From contig OZ199839.1 in assembly GCA_964304625.1 (NCBI GenBank), forward strand, positions 11,160,001 to 11,224,000: a DNA stretch of 64,000 bases, given 5' to 3'. This document shows positions 23,158-38,502 of the stretch, piece after piece. Position numbers and translations under genes: made by a program. A model generated the notes under the pieces. The model worked only from the letters and a program-made list of their open reading frames with translations. It made no database searches and was not told where the DNA came from. The DNA comes from Kudoa neothunni (Eukaryota > Cnidaria). Positions within the stretch are counted from its first letter, which is position 1. Every line of letters starts with the position of its first letter.

Positions 23158-25884
23158 TATTATACAGAGAACTAATATATTAAGATTTGTCGATATCCCA
23201 AACTCTGTATATTTCTTTTATTTTATTTTTTACTGACAGATAAATGAGGTATGTCTTTCTGTGCATTAATGCAGCACTTCCCCATTCATGATCGTCTTCG
23301 CGCCTCTCTTAAAATAAAAAATATAAAAAGTATTTATTTTTAGGTGGGAAATAACATTCTACTAAAATTACACGAAAATGAAAAAAATGCAATCTACTTT
23401 GACGAGAAAACGTATGTAAATAAAATAAATACAACTGATAATAATTTATAAATGACAAAAATATTATATTAGTTTATCTATTGGCGGGATTAAAAAAGAA
23501 AAATACAGCAGCGTAGGGTTATTACGCACTTCTTGAAATAGTGTCGAAAATTCAAAATATACGAATTAACTATTGATATAAATCGTGAGATAAGAGTTAA
23601 TTATATCGGTACATATAATTTTTTCGCTAGGAAAAACAGGAATATAGGCATATTACGCACCTGAAATCTGTTGTTTGATTACATTGGCATGGTCAGTACG
23701 CAGTAGAAAAATAGGAAAAATTATCGCTTACTGAAAGAAAACGTGCAGAATATTAAATAATTGGAAAAACTGTTATAAATAAATCCGAACTACTCGATAT
23801 AAGAATGAATGGGTCAAACTTTCAAGAACGAGAAATATAAAGCTGTCCAGAGAGTACAATATAATAGGAAAATAAATTAGCCAATGACATAAAGGACGAC
23901 ACAAAAGACAATACTCCTATAACTATCGGTCGAGGATCGTTCCATGAGTTTGCTTCGAGAGTTAATCTAAAAATGAACAAACTCAATAGAAAATCTAAAA
24001 GAAATACAGAGATTATTCAAACTCCATCACAACAAATCGCTGGAATACATTACAAAGTTAAATTTTTCCTTTTGCAAAATAAAATAAACTTTGTTGAAAA
24101 AATAATTCTGTCTTAAAATATTTATTTTCAAAATACTCTGTGAACAATACAAAAATTATTACGTAAATTTTTCACGCCTCTCTATTAAGTTAATATTGGC
24201 GCAAAGAGAGAATAAATAAAAAAAGCAGAAAACGTGATCGCACGTACATCCACTAAAGCATGAATATTAAGTAGTGCGTAGTATCCCTGCACAACTGTAC
24301 TCAGTTCAAAACCAGGTCGAACGAATAATGAATGAGTAAGTATCATTCGTGGGATTATGTTTAATCTACGTTATGATTTTAGGGATATAATAACATATTT
24401 GATATGTTGTTGCAAAGCAACGATTGCGTGTGAGACGCGCATGCACCAGTTGTTGGGTATTGTAACATTTTGTTGTAATTCCAACTTCAAAGATTAAATG
24501 AGGAATTAAAAAAATATGAGCCAATATAGAATGTAAAGTTTTAGTTTATATAATTTTTGACGACAAATTCACTTTATGCTGAAGTATTAAATATTTGTTA
24601 AAAAATTCCTAGAAAAATTTAAAACGCTTGTTTTGTATATTCATTAAATTTAAATCGTTACTTATCTAATAGTTTTTTAAAAAATATTTAATAAAATTAT
24701 CAGGAACTCAGTTCATTTTAAAACATTTTATAGTTTATTTATTTTATAATTTTCTTGTGAATATAAGGGTAATGCATTTTCATTATATGACTATTGTTTA
24801 TCAAACTTAATTCAGTTTCTAATGAGCGCGAATCGCACATGATATAATTTCGAGAGAGAGATTCCAATTAACTAGAATCGTTACATTATTATTTACGAAG
24901 TATGCTCGGCATACAATTTTTCCATTGATTTAATGTATGGGTCTCAGGTCACTAATCGCGGAAATCCTTTCTTTAATGTGCATACAAATAATTTTTTTCA
25001 AAATGTAAGAAAAAAACGTAGAAATACACTAAATCTTATACAGTCAATTATACAACGACGAATTATTTTGATCATTAGACAAATATATAATCTTTTACAT
25101 TTAATTTATGGTACGTGTTGTATGGTCTTGGGAGCATGTTTATGAAGTTCTATATTGGGGAATAATTAAACACGTTTAAACCAGATGATTAATGTTTATA
25201 AGATGCTCCTAAAAATAATGTTTGATTTAATTTCCATAAATAAATTAAATATTCAACTACATAAAAAACGTTGGGTTAATTGGCATCACTCCGCGTGACT
25301 TCGGAGTTAACTGTACTTAATAATCCATATTTGGATCTTAAATAACTGTGCCAAAATATCATAATTTTGTAATTTCCTTACATCTGATGAATGTATAAAT
25401 TATTAACTACGACGAGTGAATCTGTTTAATTCTTGATTTGAATTTTATATTTTTATTTATCCTTCATCAGAATGTTAAAATATTTAGATATGCTCTAATC
25501 CCCAATTGAATTTATTAAAAATCGAATCGTCATCAGCGAAATAATAACTTAGCACTACATTTTGACTTAATGTATCAACGTATAGCGAAAAGAATAATAA
25601 TGTATTGGCTCTTTTGTTGGAATAAATAAAAATAGAATTACTCATTAAAACTATCATATTGTACAGAATTTAAAATTTATGAATAATTCATTCAATTTTT
25701 ATGATAATAAAAATATGGAGGTAATAAAATAAATATTGACAAAATTGATTGCAATCTTTTTTATAGTTTGATTTATTTGATAGATAGCGAAAAAAATATA
25801 TAAAAGAAATCCACCGCAAAAATATCATTAGATATAAAATGTAGAAAGTCACATTATAATTTTAAAACGTTGAAAATTAGTAGA
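23158..25884. other. AT-rich intergenic region
   Basis: About 2.7 kb without a recognised gene. The 70-codon open frame at 24933 is low complexity, starts in AT-rich DNA and has no domain. Confidence 0.55.
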
Positions 25885-26965
25885 TTATTTGTTTTTCATG
25901 AATGATTGGCAGTTTTCATATGTGGCGAATAAAAATGCATTGGCAACAAATGCACGAATAACTGTGGGGGTTATTCCGGAGTAAAAAATTCTAATACCTA
26001 AGCAGAAATAAATTTTTTTTGATTGATCGGTCAGTCAATCGAATACCCTGTTTTTTTGTATACTTGAGCGGCGTAATAGGGGATACTCACGCATTTACCT
26101 TCCATACTAAGCACCTGTAAAAATTGATTAATAGAATGACGAGAGTGGTATCAATGATTTCTACTTGAACTCTAGACTTTACAACATCGATAGGATAGAG
26201 TAGCGCCCAATATGACACACCTCCTACTCCACCAGCGAGCATGTATTGCAACAAACCGAGTTCAAGTGGCTTGAGAAGATAATTTGTTGATTCGTAGCCA
26301 CCGAAAATGAGAAAATAACCAAAAAACTCTCTTAGCATGCACGTGGAAAGACCACGATAGAATCCAAAATAACCATCATTTTTCACAATATCACACATCA
26401 CCTTGAAAACACCACTAAACCATTGTAGTGAATGATCAACGCAATCCTAACTACATACTACTACCTATCAATCTTGGTTAATCCTAATGCTTTTTTTTCT
26501 TGTAGAGATTGCAATCGACATTTCACCATCTCGGTGGGAGAGATCACTAGTGATGCGAAAATGCTGGCGAAACTTCCAGCTACTGTTTTTGTGATAACGT
26601 TTCTAATATCTCGCTGTTTCTCACTATAATTGGATGTGGGAGACATCGATTCAGCTATGTAGTTGGTGAGTTGACAACACGTTGGATAGGCCAAAAATAG
26701 CACACCATTTTCCAATACATTGCACGCCATTGGCTGGAGTGAAGCCACTGTAGAAGCCTTTTATACCCTCTTTCGCAATAATATTTTTTGAGCAGGATAT
26801 AGCTGATTTGTATAGCGAAGGAAAAACCTGCATTTTCACTTTCACAGTATCAAACGGATGGCCAGTGATTGCACACATCGTACCAGCTGTAATACCGCAG
26901 AATGAATCCTGAGCTAATTGGATCGCTTTTTGAAGTGCATTTAAAGTGGATACTTGGTCAGTCAT
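25885..26965 (-). CDS. SLC25A15: mitochondrial ornithine carrier-like protein (SLC25 family)
   Basis: An inner-mitochondrial-membrane carrier; SLC25A15 exchanges ornithine for citrulline. Exons are 26965-26465, 26414-26165, 26114-26099 (16 nt) and 25997-25885. The three carrier signatures are present: HPFDTVKVKMQ, SPTEMVKCRLQ and YPIDVVKSRVQ. Blocks matching ornithine carriers include VAGSFASIFASLVISPTE, GFYRGLSTCMLREFFGYF, FGGYES and YSGITPTVIRAFVANAFLF. Two oddities: one extra base near 26727, between GFTPA and MACNVLENGVLF, shifts the frame; and the matrix loop after RVQVLSMEG is about 17 residues shorter than usual. Everything else is open and spliced cleanly, so a sequencing error or a very recent mutation is likely. 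It is divergent from PFK. Confidence 0.85.
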
Positions 26966-27307
26966 CTACCTATTTTTTTATCCAACACCAATCACTTAAT
27001 CCGAAACCAGCACGATAACCTAATGTTATGTGTTGGCCGATGCCACTCTAATAGTTGTTAACTCGTATTCTCCGTCTATGCAATAGACACACATAAAACT
27101 TAAGTTAAATTTTTTTCATCAAAATATTATTAGTTGTTAGAAAATAACGACTAATCCAACACGTTTTTTAAGACTGCATCGGTCCTTCATTCGGAGTATT
27201 AGACTCCGATTACTGTGATTAGAGCCCGTAACAGCTGGTGATTTGAGATTTGTATTGGTAACCGAGTATTTTATATCGCATTAGCTATAATCTAAATTGG
27301 TTTGGAG
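26966..27307. promoter_or_regulatory. divergent promoter region, SLC25A15-like / PFK
   Basis: This 342-bp gap separates the start codons of two head-to-head metabolic genes and must contain both leaders. An inverted motif cggagtattagactccg near 27191-27207 is visible. No defined promoter element can be named. Confidence 0.45.
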
Positions 27308-31086
<3,779 letters not shown>

Positions 31087-33489
31087 TTACTCTGTGCTAT
31101 CAGCAGCTAACTTGAATCAACTATCCTTCCGTTAGATGTTAGCTATTCGTCCTACGAATTTAGAATACAATACCAGTGTTTTGTTTTGTTAATGATTATC
31201 TAAATTGTGCTAATTTCTCTCTCAACCCACTTTGTGCGCACTGTCTATTTTATTCTAGCCAAAAATCAATGTAGTGTAAATAATAGTAGTTACATTACTT
31301 AACTATTAAATTTTTAAGTTTTGATCGAAAATAAAGCACTAGAGAATTGGGTGTTTCTACGAGATTCGTTTTTAATGTTTTATTTCCAATTATTTTGGTT
31401 CCATTAACTATTTTAGACAGTTAGTTGTTGTCTGTGTACCTTGTTTTTAGTGAAGATTAGTTAAGGATCACACGGTTAAAAGGTTTTGTAAACTTTAACC
31501 TTTGCCACCTTAAGACTGAATTTTAATAAAATCTGATTTGTTTCGGAAAAATGTTTGAAATGTGCTGCCATTCGAAATAAAATAATTGTTTCAGTAGATT
31601 TTTTTGTTGATTTAAAAATTAAGCTCAACCATATCTTTCTTGTCATACGTTTTATCGAAAATTGATTACAACTGATATTTTAATTGTATTTATTTGTCAC
31701 AAATTTTAAGGAAAATTACTTCCAGTAAGTGGCTAGTTGATTACAAGAAATTAGAATGATACTTAATGTAGGTTTTAAGCTCTTTTCAAGGAAGTGGGAT
31801 TAAAAAATTATTTATAAGTATTTTCTTCAAAAATAACAACATTTTACAATGTAATTCACTACATAAAAAGGATGCGTAGATTAGCCCTTAATTTATAGAT
31901 CACATATAAAGTAAAGTTTTCTATTTTCCTTATACATTATTTTGGGGCCAATATTACTATGTTTGGAGGAAAAATAATTGACTACATGTTAATGCCACCA
32001 TAAACGCTCATTTTATAAACTACTGAAACACGTGACTATGCATATGGATTAAAGTATATCTAGAACTTAACACTACATTCAAATATTTTGTAAGGGGAAA
32101 AATCTTGGAGGTAATATTTATTCGCGTTCGAAAGACCATTGTTTGTTCCAGATTGCGTGTTCTAATGAATTATATTCTTGTTGAAATTCGTTTCTTTGCT
32201 GAAATTAATAATTTAATTACTAAAAATTTTGAATGTTTTTCGGAATATATTTATTTAATCTATTATATAAAGCAAACCGGAAATCCGTGTGTGTACGCAT
32301 TTTTCATTCTTTATAGAGGGACATATCGCTCCATTTGAGCAAAACATATGGGAATGGAAAGATAAAATTATATTTTAACACAGAAAAATATGTAAAAAAT
32401 TAAAAAAGATTTTCATTCTACAAAGTGACTAAAACATTCTCATTTGGTATGATTGGTGTGTGAGTTGAGGATTTATGCAAACATATAACATATAGATCAT
32501 TTCGTTAAAGTTTTAAAAATTAATTTTAAACGTACCATAGTTTTTACTTTACTTTAAAATTATTGAAAAGTAATTTACTAATTGAAATAATTCTAATAAG
32601 GAAGGTAATATTAGGTTATGTAGCCAAGCATTAATACGAAATTCATTTGTTGATGTTTAACAAGATTAGTCATATTCATATGGTATGATTTGGGGATTAC
32701 TGCGAACAACAAGGAGAAAATCGATAGTTTAGAAGCTCTAAATAGGAAATTCAAACGCTCAGTAGTATTTATTCGTTTTTTAAAAATATTAATAAAGTTC
32801 ACTCGTCCAATTAGTTTGTTGAGTCATGGGAACTTCGACTTTCTGCGTGAGAAAAGTTAAACTAGTTTCCCATTCAAATGTTCCGTGGTGAGAAATAAGA
32901 GTACAAGTCGGGAAATATATGGTTGGCGGCAATTTCGATTTCTACGGCTGACAAGTTGGTCCTATGACCCGTTTTCCCTCCAAAGATAACCAACAACAGT
33001 TTCCTCCACAATTTGGTACATGGGAATACGGCGAATATGGACCACAGCAATGAACGATGACGAAATACTACTTTCCCACGGAACCCTCGCTGCACTAGTC
33101 ATTTTTTCCTCACCGCATCGAATTCTGGAACTGGCGCTCCTCGCTGTATTTAAGCCATATAATTTTTCCCACCTTTTCAATTCTCTCTTGTGTTCTTACT
33201 TGGATCTCTTTTTTCTTTTGCGCACCTTACTGGATCTAACATAGTTAAATAGATCATCCGTTAATTGGGTAATCTTTGTACTATTTATCTAAATACTCTT
33301 AATTTACTTTAAACTTCAAATGACCTTGGACTGACTACTCAAGGCCTTAGTCTACTTGGCCGGGCAAGGAAGCCCATGCGAAGTGGGGCTTCCTTCGCTA
33401 GTTTAACATGCCGGGTTTTTCTTATAAAAACGCGCAAGAATACTTAAAAAACTCATAGTTTTATTAAATATTATATATATTTTAATATA
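31087..33489. other. AT-rich region 3' of PFK with a GC-richer patch
   Basis: No gene is recognised. A patch at about 32820-33240 is visibly less AT-rich and has overlapping 72-74 codon open frames on both strands (for example minus 32962-33180 and plus 33020-33244), none with a domain I know. A compact hairpin lies at 33366-33395. Confidence 0.45.
33366..33395. repeat. GC-rich hairpin, 10-bp perfect stem
   Basis: AAGGAAGCCC and GGGCTTCCTT are separated by 10 nt. The surrounding 33340-33420 is GC-rich compared with its flanks and has further short complementary pieces (ggccggg, catgccggg). No RNA family is recognised. Confidence 0.6.
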
Positions 33490-34455
33490 TATTTGTTCTT
33501 AATCTCTTGACAACATCCTCCAACATATGACATGAAGCCCAAAACGTTTTCGCAGTGTGAAAATAATTCTTCATGTTTGAATTCAGTGACAGCTTGCGCG
33601 GAGATTCCCATTCTATGTAGTAAATCAGAGTTTCCACGAATTTGGACCATCTCTTCTCACATTTCCTTTAATTTGTGAGAAAACCTCTTCACATGGGTTT
33701 AAAAATGGAGAGTACCGTGGGAGATATCTAACCTCATAAGGATAATCATCATAAAACTCCACGTTTGAGTGGTGGAATCTTACATTGTCCATTACAATAA
33801 TGTAATCCCCTGATCCTAATAATTTCTTTGATTTTACGTAAAAATTCTTGAAAAACGGAACAGTTTACTCCATTGGTCATCACTTTGCAATGCACTCACC
33901 GCAAGAATCATCGTGACATCAGGTCCTCTGCTATTTACTACAACGGGATTCGGTGTAGTTCCAACAGAGAGAACGTCCGTGAGAACGAAGCATGTGGAGG
34001 GAAAATGGGGTTTTCGTCAATGAAGATTAATTGTTCATACCTTACATTAATTGGAAGGTTTGTATACCATGTTGCGTATTCTTTTCTCTCTTGCTTCACT
34101 TCCATACAATTCCTGCTCTGAGGTATCCGCCGTGTCATTTTGAACGATATCTTAAATGACTTAAGCCATCTCCAAACGGTTGTTTGGCTAACATCTACGT
34201 TGACTTTATCTATCATTGATGATAGCGTAGTGGTGCAATCATCATTTATTAATTCCAGAAGTCGACGTTTAATATCCTCAGTTAGTTTAATCCTTTTTCC
34301 ATCAATTCTGTTTTTCTGTATTTTTTGATCATGTCGTTGAGAGTAGACCTTGGAATTTTTAGATCGTGAGCCACCTGTTTTTGGGATTTCCCTCCATTAA
34401 CCACAAGATCAATGGCGATTTCTCTAATTTCGTTGCTGTGCTGACTACTTGACAT
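33490..34455 (-). mobile_element. Tc1/IS630-type transposon relic (HTH plus DDE)
   Basis: Starting at ATG 34455 the minus strand reads MSSSQHSNEIREIAIDLVVN and GGKSQKQVAHDLKIPRSTL, a helix-turn-helix, then QTTVWRWLKSFKISFK, FIDENP (first Asp), PNPVVVNSRGPDVTMILAVS, VMDNVRFHHS (second Asp) and YSPFLNPCEEVFSQIK (Glu). This is the DDE_3 order. Several frame changes and a stop early in the HTH linker make it inactive. Terminal inverted repeats were not identified. Its sequence differs from the 60.1-kb copy, so it belongs to another lineage. Confidence 0.8.
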
Positions 34456-35724
34456 ATTCTTTTAACAAGACTTAATTTAGGCACAATCCGGTTTTGGAGG
34501 TAAGACCCGGTATACAAATTGCATTTTCTTCGTAAAACCTTTTAAATATATACAGCTCACCAATAATGGGCTGTTTTATATTGATTAAAAAATCATAAAA
34601 AGAAACTAGTTGTATAAAAGTTGTTTTAATGATCAAATAGAGATGAAAACAAGAGAAAACAAAAATGCGCACAAGCTCGCGTCGATTTAGCCCCAATGGC
34701 AGACGTCATAATTAAGTTAATGATTTTTGAGTTCTTTCTGTTCATTCAATATTTAAAAATAGTGTGAAACAAGTTTTGAGTAAAATAGGGAATGTAGAGC
34801 ATATGGAAAAGGTGGAATTTGGTGAGGTGTATACTCCCCCATTATCCATATTATTTATGTTGAAAAATTTCTCAAACAAACTTTAAAAGATAGATATGTT
34901 TTCAAGCGTTGATGGGTATTTGTCACCTTTTTAGTCATGGTTAGATATTAAATCACGTGCAACACTTCAGTTCTGTAAAATATGACTGAGGACGGGTGTA
35001 AAAAGTGGTATTCTTTTAAGGATAAACGGGGCATCATCAATTTTTTTGAACAGCAACCACCTAGAAACGACAAAAGCCAAATTGCGAAGCATTTTAACCC
35101 TCATGGGTCGAAGGGTGTGCATTATGCGACCTAATTTTTGTATTTTTAAAAATTTCCTCTTTTAATCATTAAATATCTATCTTATATTCGGTGAAATCTT
35201 TCAATATAATTCATTGTTTTATTTGAAAAATTCAAAGTAATCAATTTGGAAGAAATTGACTTAATATAACTTTTTAAAACAGAAGCGGAAACTGTAGTCA
35301 TCCGCAGTATTGTTCCTTGGAGAAAGCTCCATTTGACCTCCACAGAAGCAAACTGTTGATGTTGGTAGCAAGTCAAGTTGCTGGAAAAAAATAATTAAAT
35401 CTTCAGGATGATCCTTGAAATGACACAAGTCTTCAAAATTTAGGTTATCTAAATTTTCGTAAGTGAAAATTGCAGGAAGCAAGCATAATCCGGAAAACGC
35501 GAACAACTGGAAACCTGATTATTACCGATGATAGGCAACAGGCGAGCGCCGAGGGAGAGGAACTGAACTTTAACCTCTAGTCAATATAATTATAAAATTT
35601 AATATTTAAGAATATTAGAATTGTATATTTTACATGGAACATAGATTAAATCTTGCTATTTTATGGTCTCGGCTGTCATCGTAGACAATCGACTCACCTG
35701 AAAACTTGCACCTTAAACAGAACA
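34456..35724. other. spacer upstream of TSR1
   Basis: Mostly AT-rich. The only open frame of note is the 50-codon HTH-like fragment at 34982. The end of the interval holds the TSR1 promoter and leader. Confidence 0.5.
34982..35134 (+). mobile_element. short ORF resembling a CENP-B/pogo-type HTH
   Basis: A 50-codon frame reads KKWYSFKDKRGIINFFEQQ and then KSQIAKHFNPHGSKGVH. The pattern YS..dK..II.f.e....KSQIA..F resembles the first helix-turn-helix of CENP-B-like/pogo transposases. No DDE part follows. It is probably a relic, or chance. Confidence 0.35.
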
Positions 35725-38502
35725 ATGGTCACTTCACATCGTCCTGGTAAGTTAAAACAGAAAAACAAACAACACAAAACCGGAAAACATCGCAGCAAAG
35801 GTCAGATTGCGCTAAAAAACAAAGGTAATTATCTGAGACCCTTATTCAAAATTTCGACCCTATTTTTGTCCACCTATCTATATACCGTGTCAATATAGGA
35901 AAAGTACCAAATGCGGTGGGGAAAAAATCCAAATCGGTTGTTCTTCACAAATCTGCCCGAAAAACTCAGAAAAAGAATCAAAAACAAATCAAACAAAATC
36001 GTCTCAAAAATATCAAAATGATGTTGGGACAGGGTGTATGCCCAAAACTTATTGTAACTTTTATTTTAAATGATAAATTATTGATTGTTAATGTGTGTGG
36101 TTGGTAGACATTTTTATCCTTTGATAATTCCGTCTCGATGGAAACAATTCTAAATGAAATATTACAATGCAATCCTGATGGAACGATAGAACATCATCCA
36201 ATCAACCAAAACATTAAATTATTGTAAAAAATTTCATATTGATTTAAGTGGAAAGTCCAATCAATTTTTAGGAAATTATCTACCACCAACTCACAAACCA
36301 ATATAAATCGCCACCCAGATGTTATTATATATCTGAATTTTGTTCCCCATCAAACCTGTATAAATATAGCCACATCTATGGAAATATCAGATAGTGTGGT
36401 GGTGTGTTCGACAGTGTCAGATCGTTTCGTCGTGGATCACCAGCAGGTGTCCACATTGATTGATATTATTCAAACTCAGACCGACAATATGAAATGCCAA
36501 CTGATACATTATTGTCGTTCCAACAATCTAATTGAACCTCATACATCGAGGAAATATTTGTCCGCCTACAGTACACTTGTAAATGGACGACCCCTGATGA
36601 CTTCAAAATCTGTTGAGGAACACACTAATATTTTCTCTGTAATCTTATTTTATTGCAGTTAGTGTATTATTGAAATAAAGGATTTGGGAACTTTGTTGAA
36701 CGAGATTATACATTCCAAAAATTCCGCGAAACTTGAAAAAATCTATTCCAACATCAAAACTCCACAATTACACTTGAGGCCGTATTTGATGGTTGATAGA
36801 GTGGTTAAGATTGATCAGCCAAATCTTAATGACGATTCACAGAATATATCTATTTTTGGAGTTGTGCTGGGCAATCACATCAATTCCACCAATAAATACG
36901 TTCATTTCTCAGGGTTGGGAGATTTCCCGTTAGATTCTATTCGAGTCGCATTAAATAGCGATCTCTCACCTTATACAAATAATAACGATAGTTTGGATGT
37001 TGACAATGGTTATCACTTTGATCATGCTCCAGAGGATGAAGATGATCAACACAACGATAGGATGGAAATAATAATGGATAATGATGACACTGATTATTCC
37101 GTGGTTACCGATAATAAATTGGATGACAACGATAGTTGTTCCTACGGTGAGATTAGCGTTGGCAATAATCGCGACAGTATGGATATTTCTGAGAGATACA
37201 GCGAAGGAAGCTACGAGGAAGACTCAGATATTTATCCCAATCATGTGAGATACGTCGACGGAGAACCATGCGTCTACGTTCCACTCAGGGAACAACTAAG
37301 AGGGTATTAGGTCTATCACAGGTTCGTAGCATCACAATTTTGCTATAGTTATCGTGGTTTGGATAGTATTAAAAATAGCTATTGGGATCCTGAATTAGAT
37401 TTACCACCAGAATACTCAAAGTTATCTTTTATTGTTCGAAAATGAATAATTGATGCATAGAATTTGCAAATTCACCAATTTTACTGCAACCAAAAAGAGA
37501 TCTGTGTTAGATGAAAATATAGTTGCAAAATCGGGTGACTATGTTTGTATCACATTGAAGGCAGTTCCAAATAAACTATTCGGTATGTTTGATTGTCCGA
37601 TTTAAACAAATTATAAAGTTATAACAATAAATTTAATTTATAGAGGCTCTTACAAACTCAAATAATGCACCTTTGGTTGGACATTTCCTTTTTGAACACG
37701 AGAATAAGGTGGCTTAATATAAATATTTTTGGTGCCGACTTCTAAACACGAATAGATATCATTAAATCATTACAAAATTAATCGGGTCAAATCATATCCC
37801 CACCCTATTGAGATGAATCAAAAGTTGTTGATTCAAGTTGATTATAAACATTTCCTAAGTGGCGGTTATCTCCTGTCAGAATATTCCAGTCAACATGATA
37901 AATGGAATGTATTATGATTGGAGCTCGGAATTTTATTGATTAGGATTTTAGAACGTTGAACGCATTGAAAATGACTCTAATTATGTTTTTATCGTTGTAC
38001 GGACCGATAGTGTATCCTCCAAGTAGAGTGAGAATATTTTTAATCGACCCCCAAACCAACAATCCCACTCTAATTGCTACAGGATCTGTAATGAAACCTG
38101 ACCCTGATAGAGTCATTCTACATCGCAAAGACATCAATGGTCACATCCATAAAAATTATCGTCGATATGTGATTATCAAAGACATGTTTGATAATATGGG
38201 TATTTTTTATGTGTTTCTTTTTTTCGAATTTATGCTCATATACTCCAGATGATGTCAACTACTACAAACCTGTTGCTATTCGCACAAAATCTGGACGTAT
38301 TGGCCACATTATGGAATCGGTTGGTACACATGGCTCTATGAAATGTAATTTGTGTTTGGTGTTTTTATTTAGTCTAATGTTGTGATTACTTTTTATAGGT
38401 AAGTTCGATGGACATCAACGTCAACAAGAAAACGTCACTATGTCTTTATACAAAAGAGTTTTCCCAAGATGGGAATTTCAAACTGTGTTAGAAAACTTGT
38501 GA
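35725..38502 (+). CDS. TSR1: pre-rRNA-processing GTPase-like protein TSR1
   Basis: TSR1 is a GTPase-like assembly factor for 40S ribosomal subunits in the nucleolus and cytoplasm. Twelve exons (35725-35824, 35899-36053, 36108-36223, 36272-36611, 36663-37303, 37349-37420, 37461-37582, 37644-37708, 37756-37908, 37944-38199, 38249-38344, 38399-38502) join in phase to 739 residues (human 804). The N-terminus [20 protein letters not shown] is the family signature. Further matches are [10 protein letters not shown] with [16 protein letters not shown], a long acidic stretch, [54 protein letters not shown] and the C-terminal [14 protein letters not shown] with [12 protein letters not shown]. Introns are 40-70 nt; short in-frame stops in the raw reading are removed by good GT-AG sites. 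Intact. Confidence 0.95.

Noticed and set aside
37300-37315. Premature stop in TSR1
   Set aside because: A good phase-2 intron (37304-37348, GTATTA...CTATAG) removes it and joins LREQLRG to YRGLDSI, as in the family.
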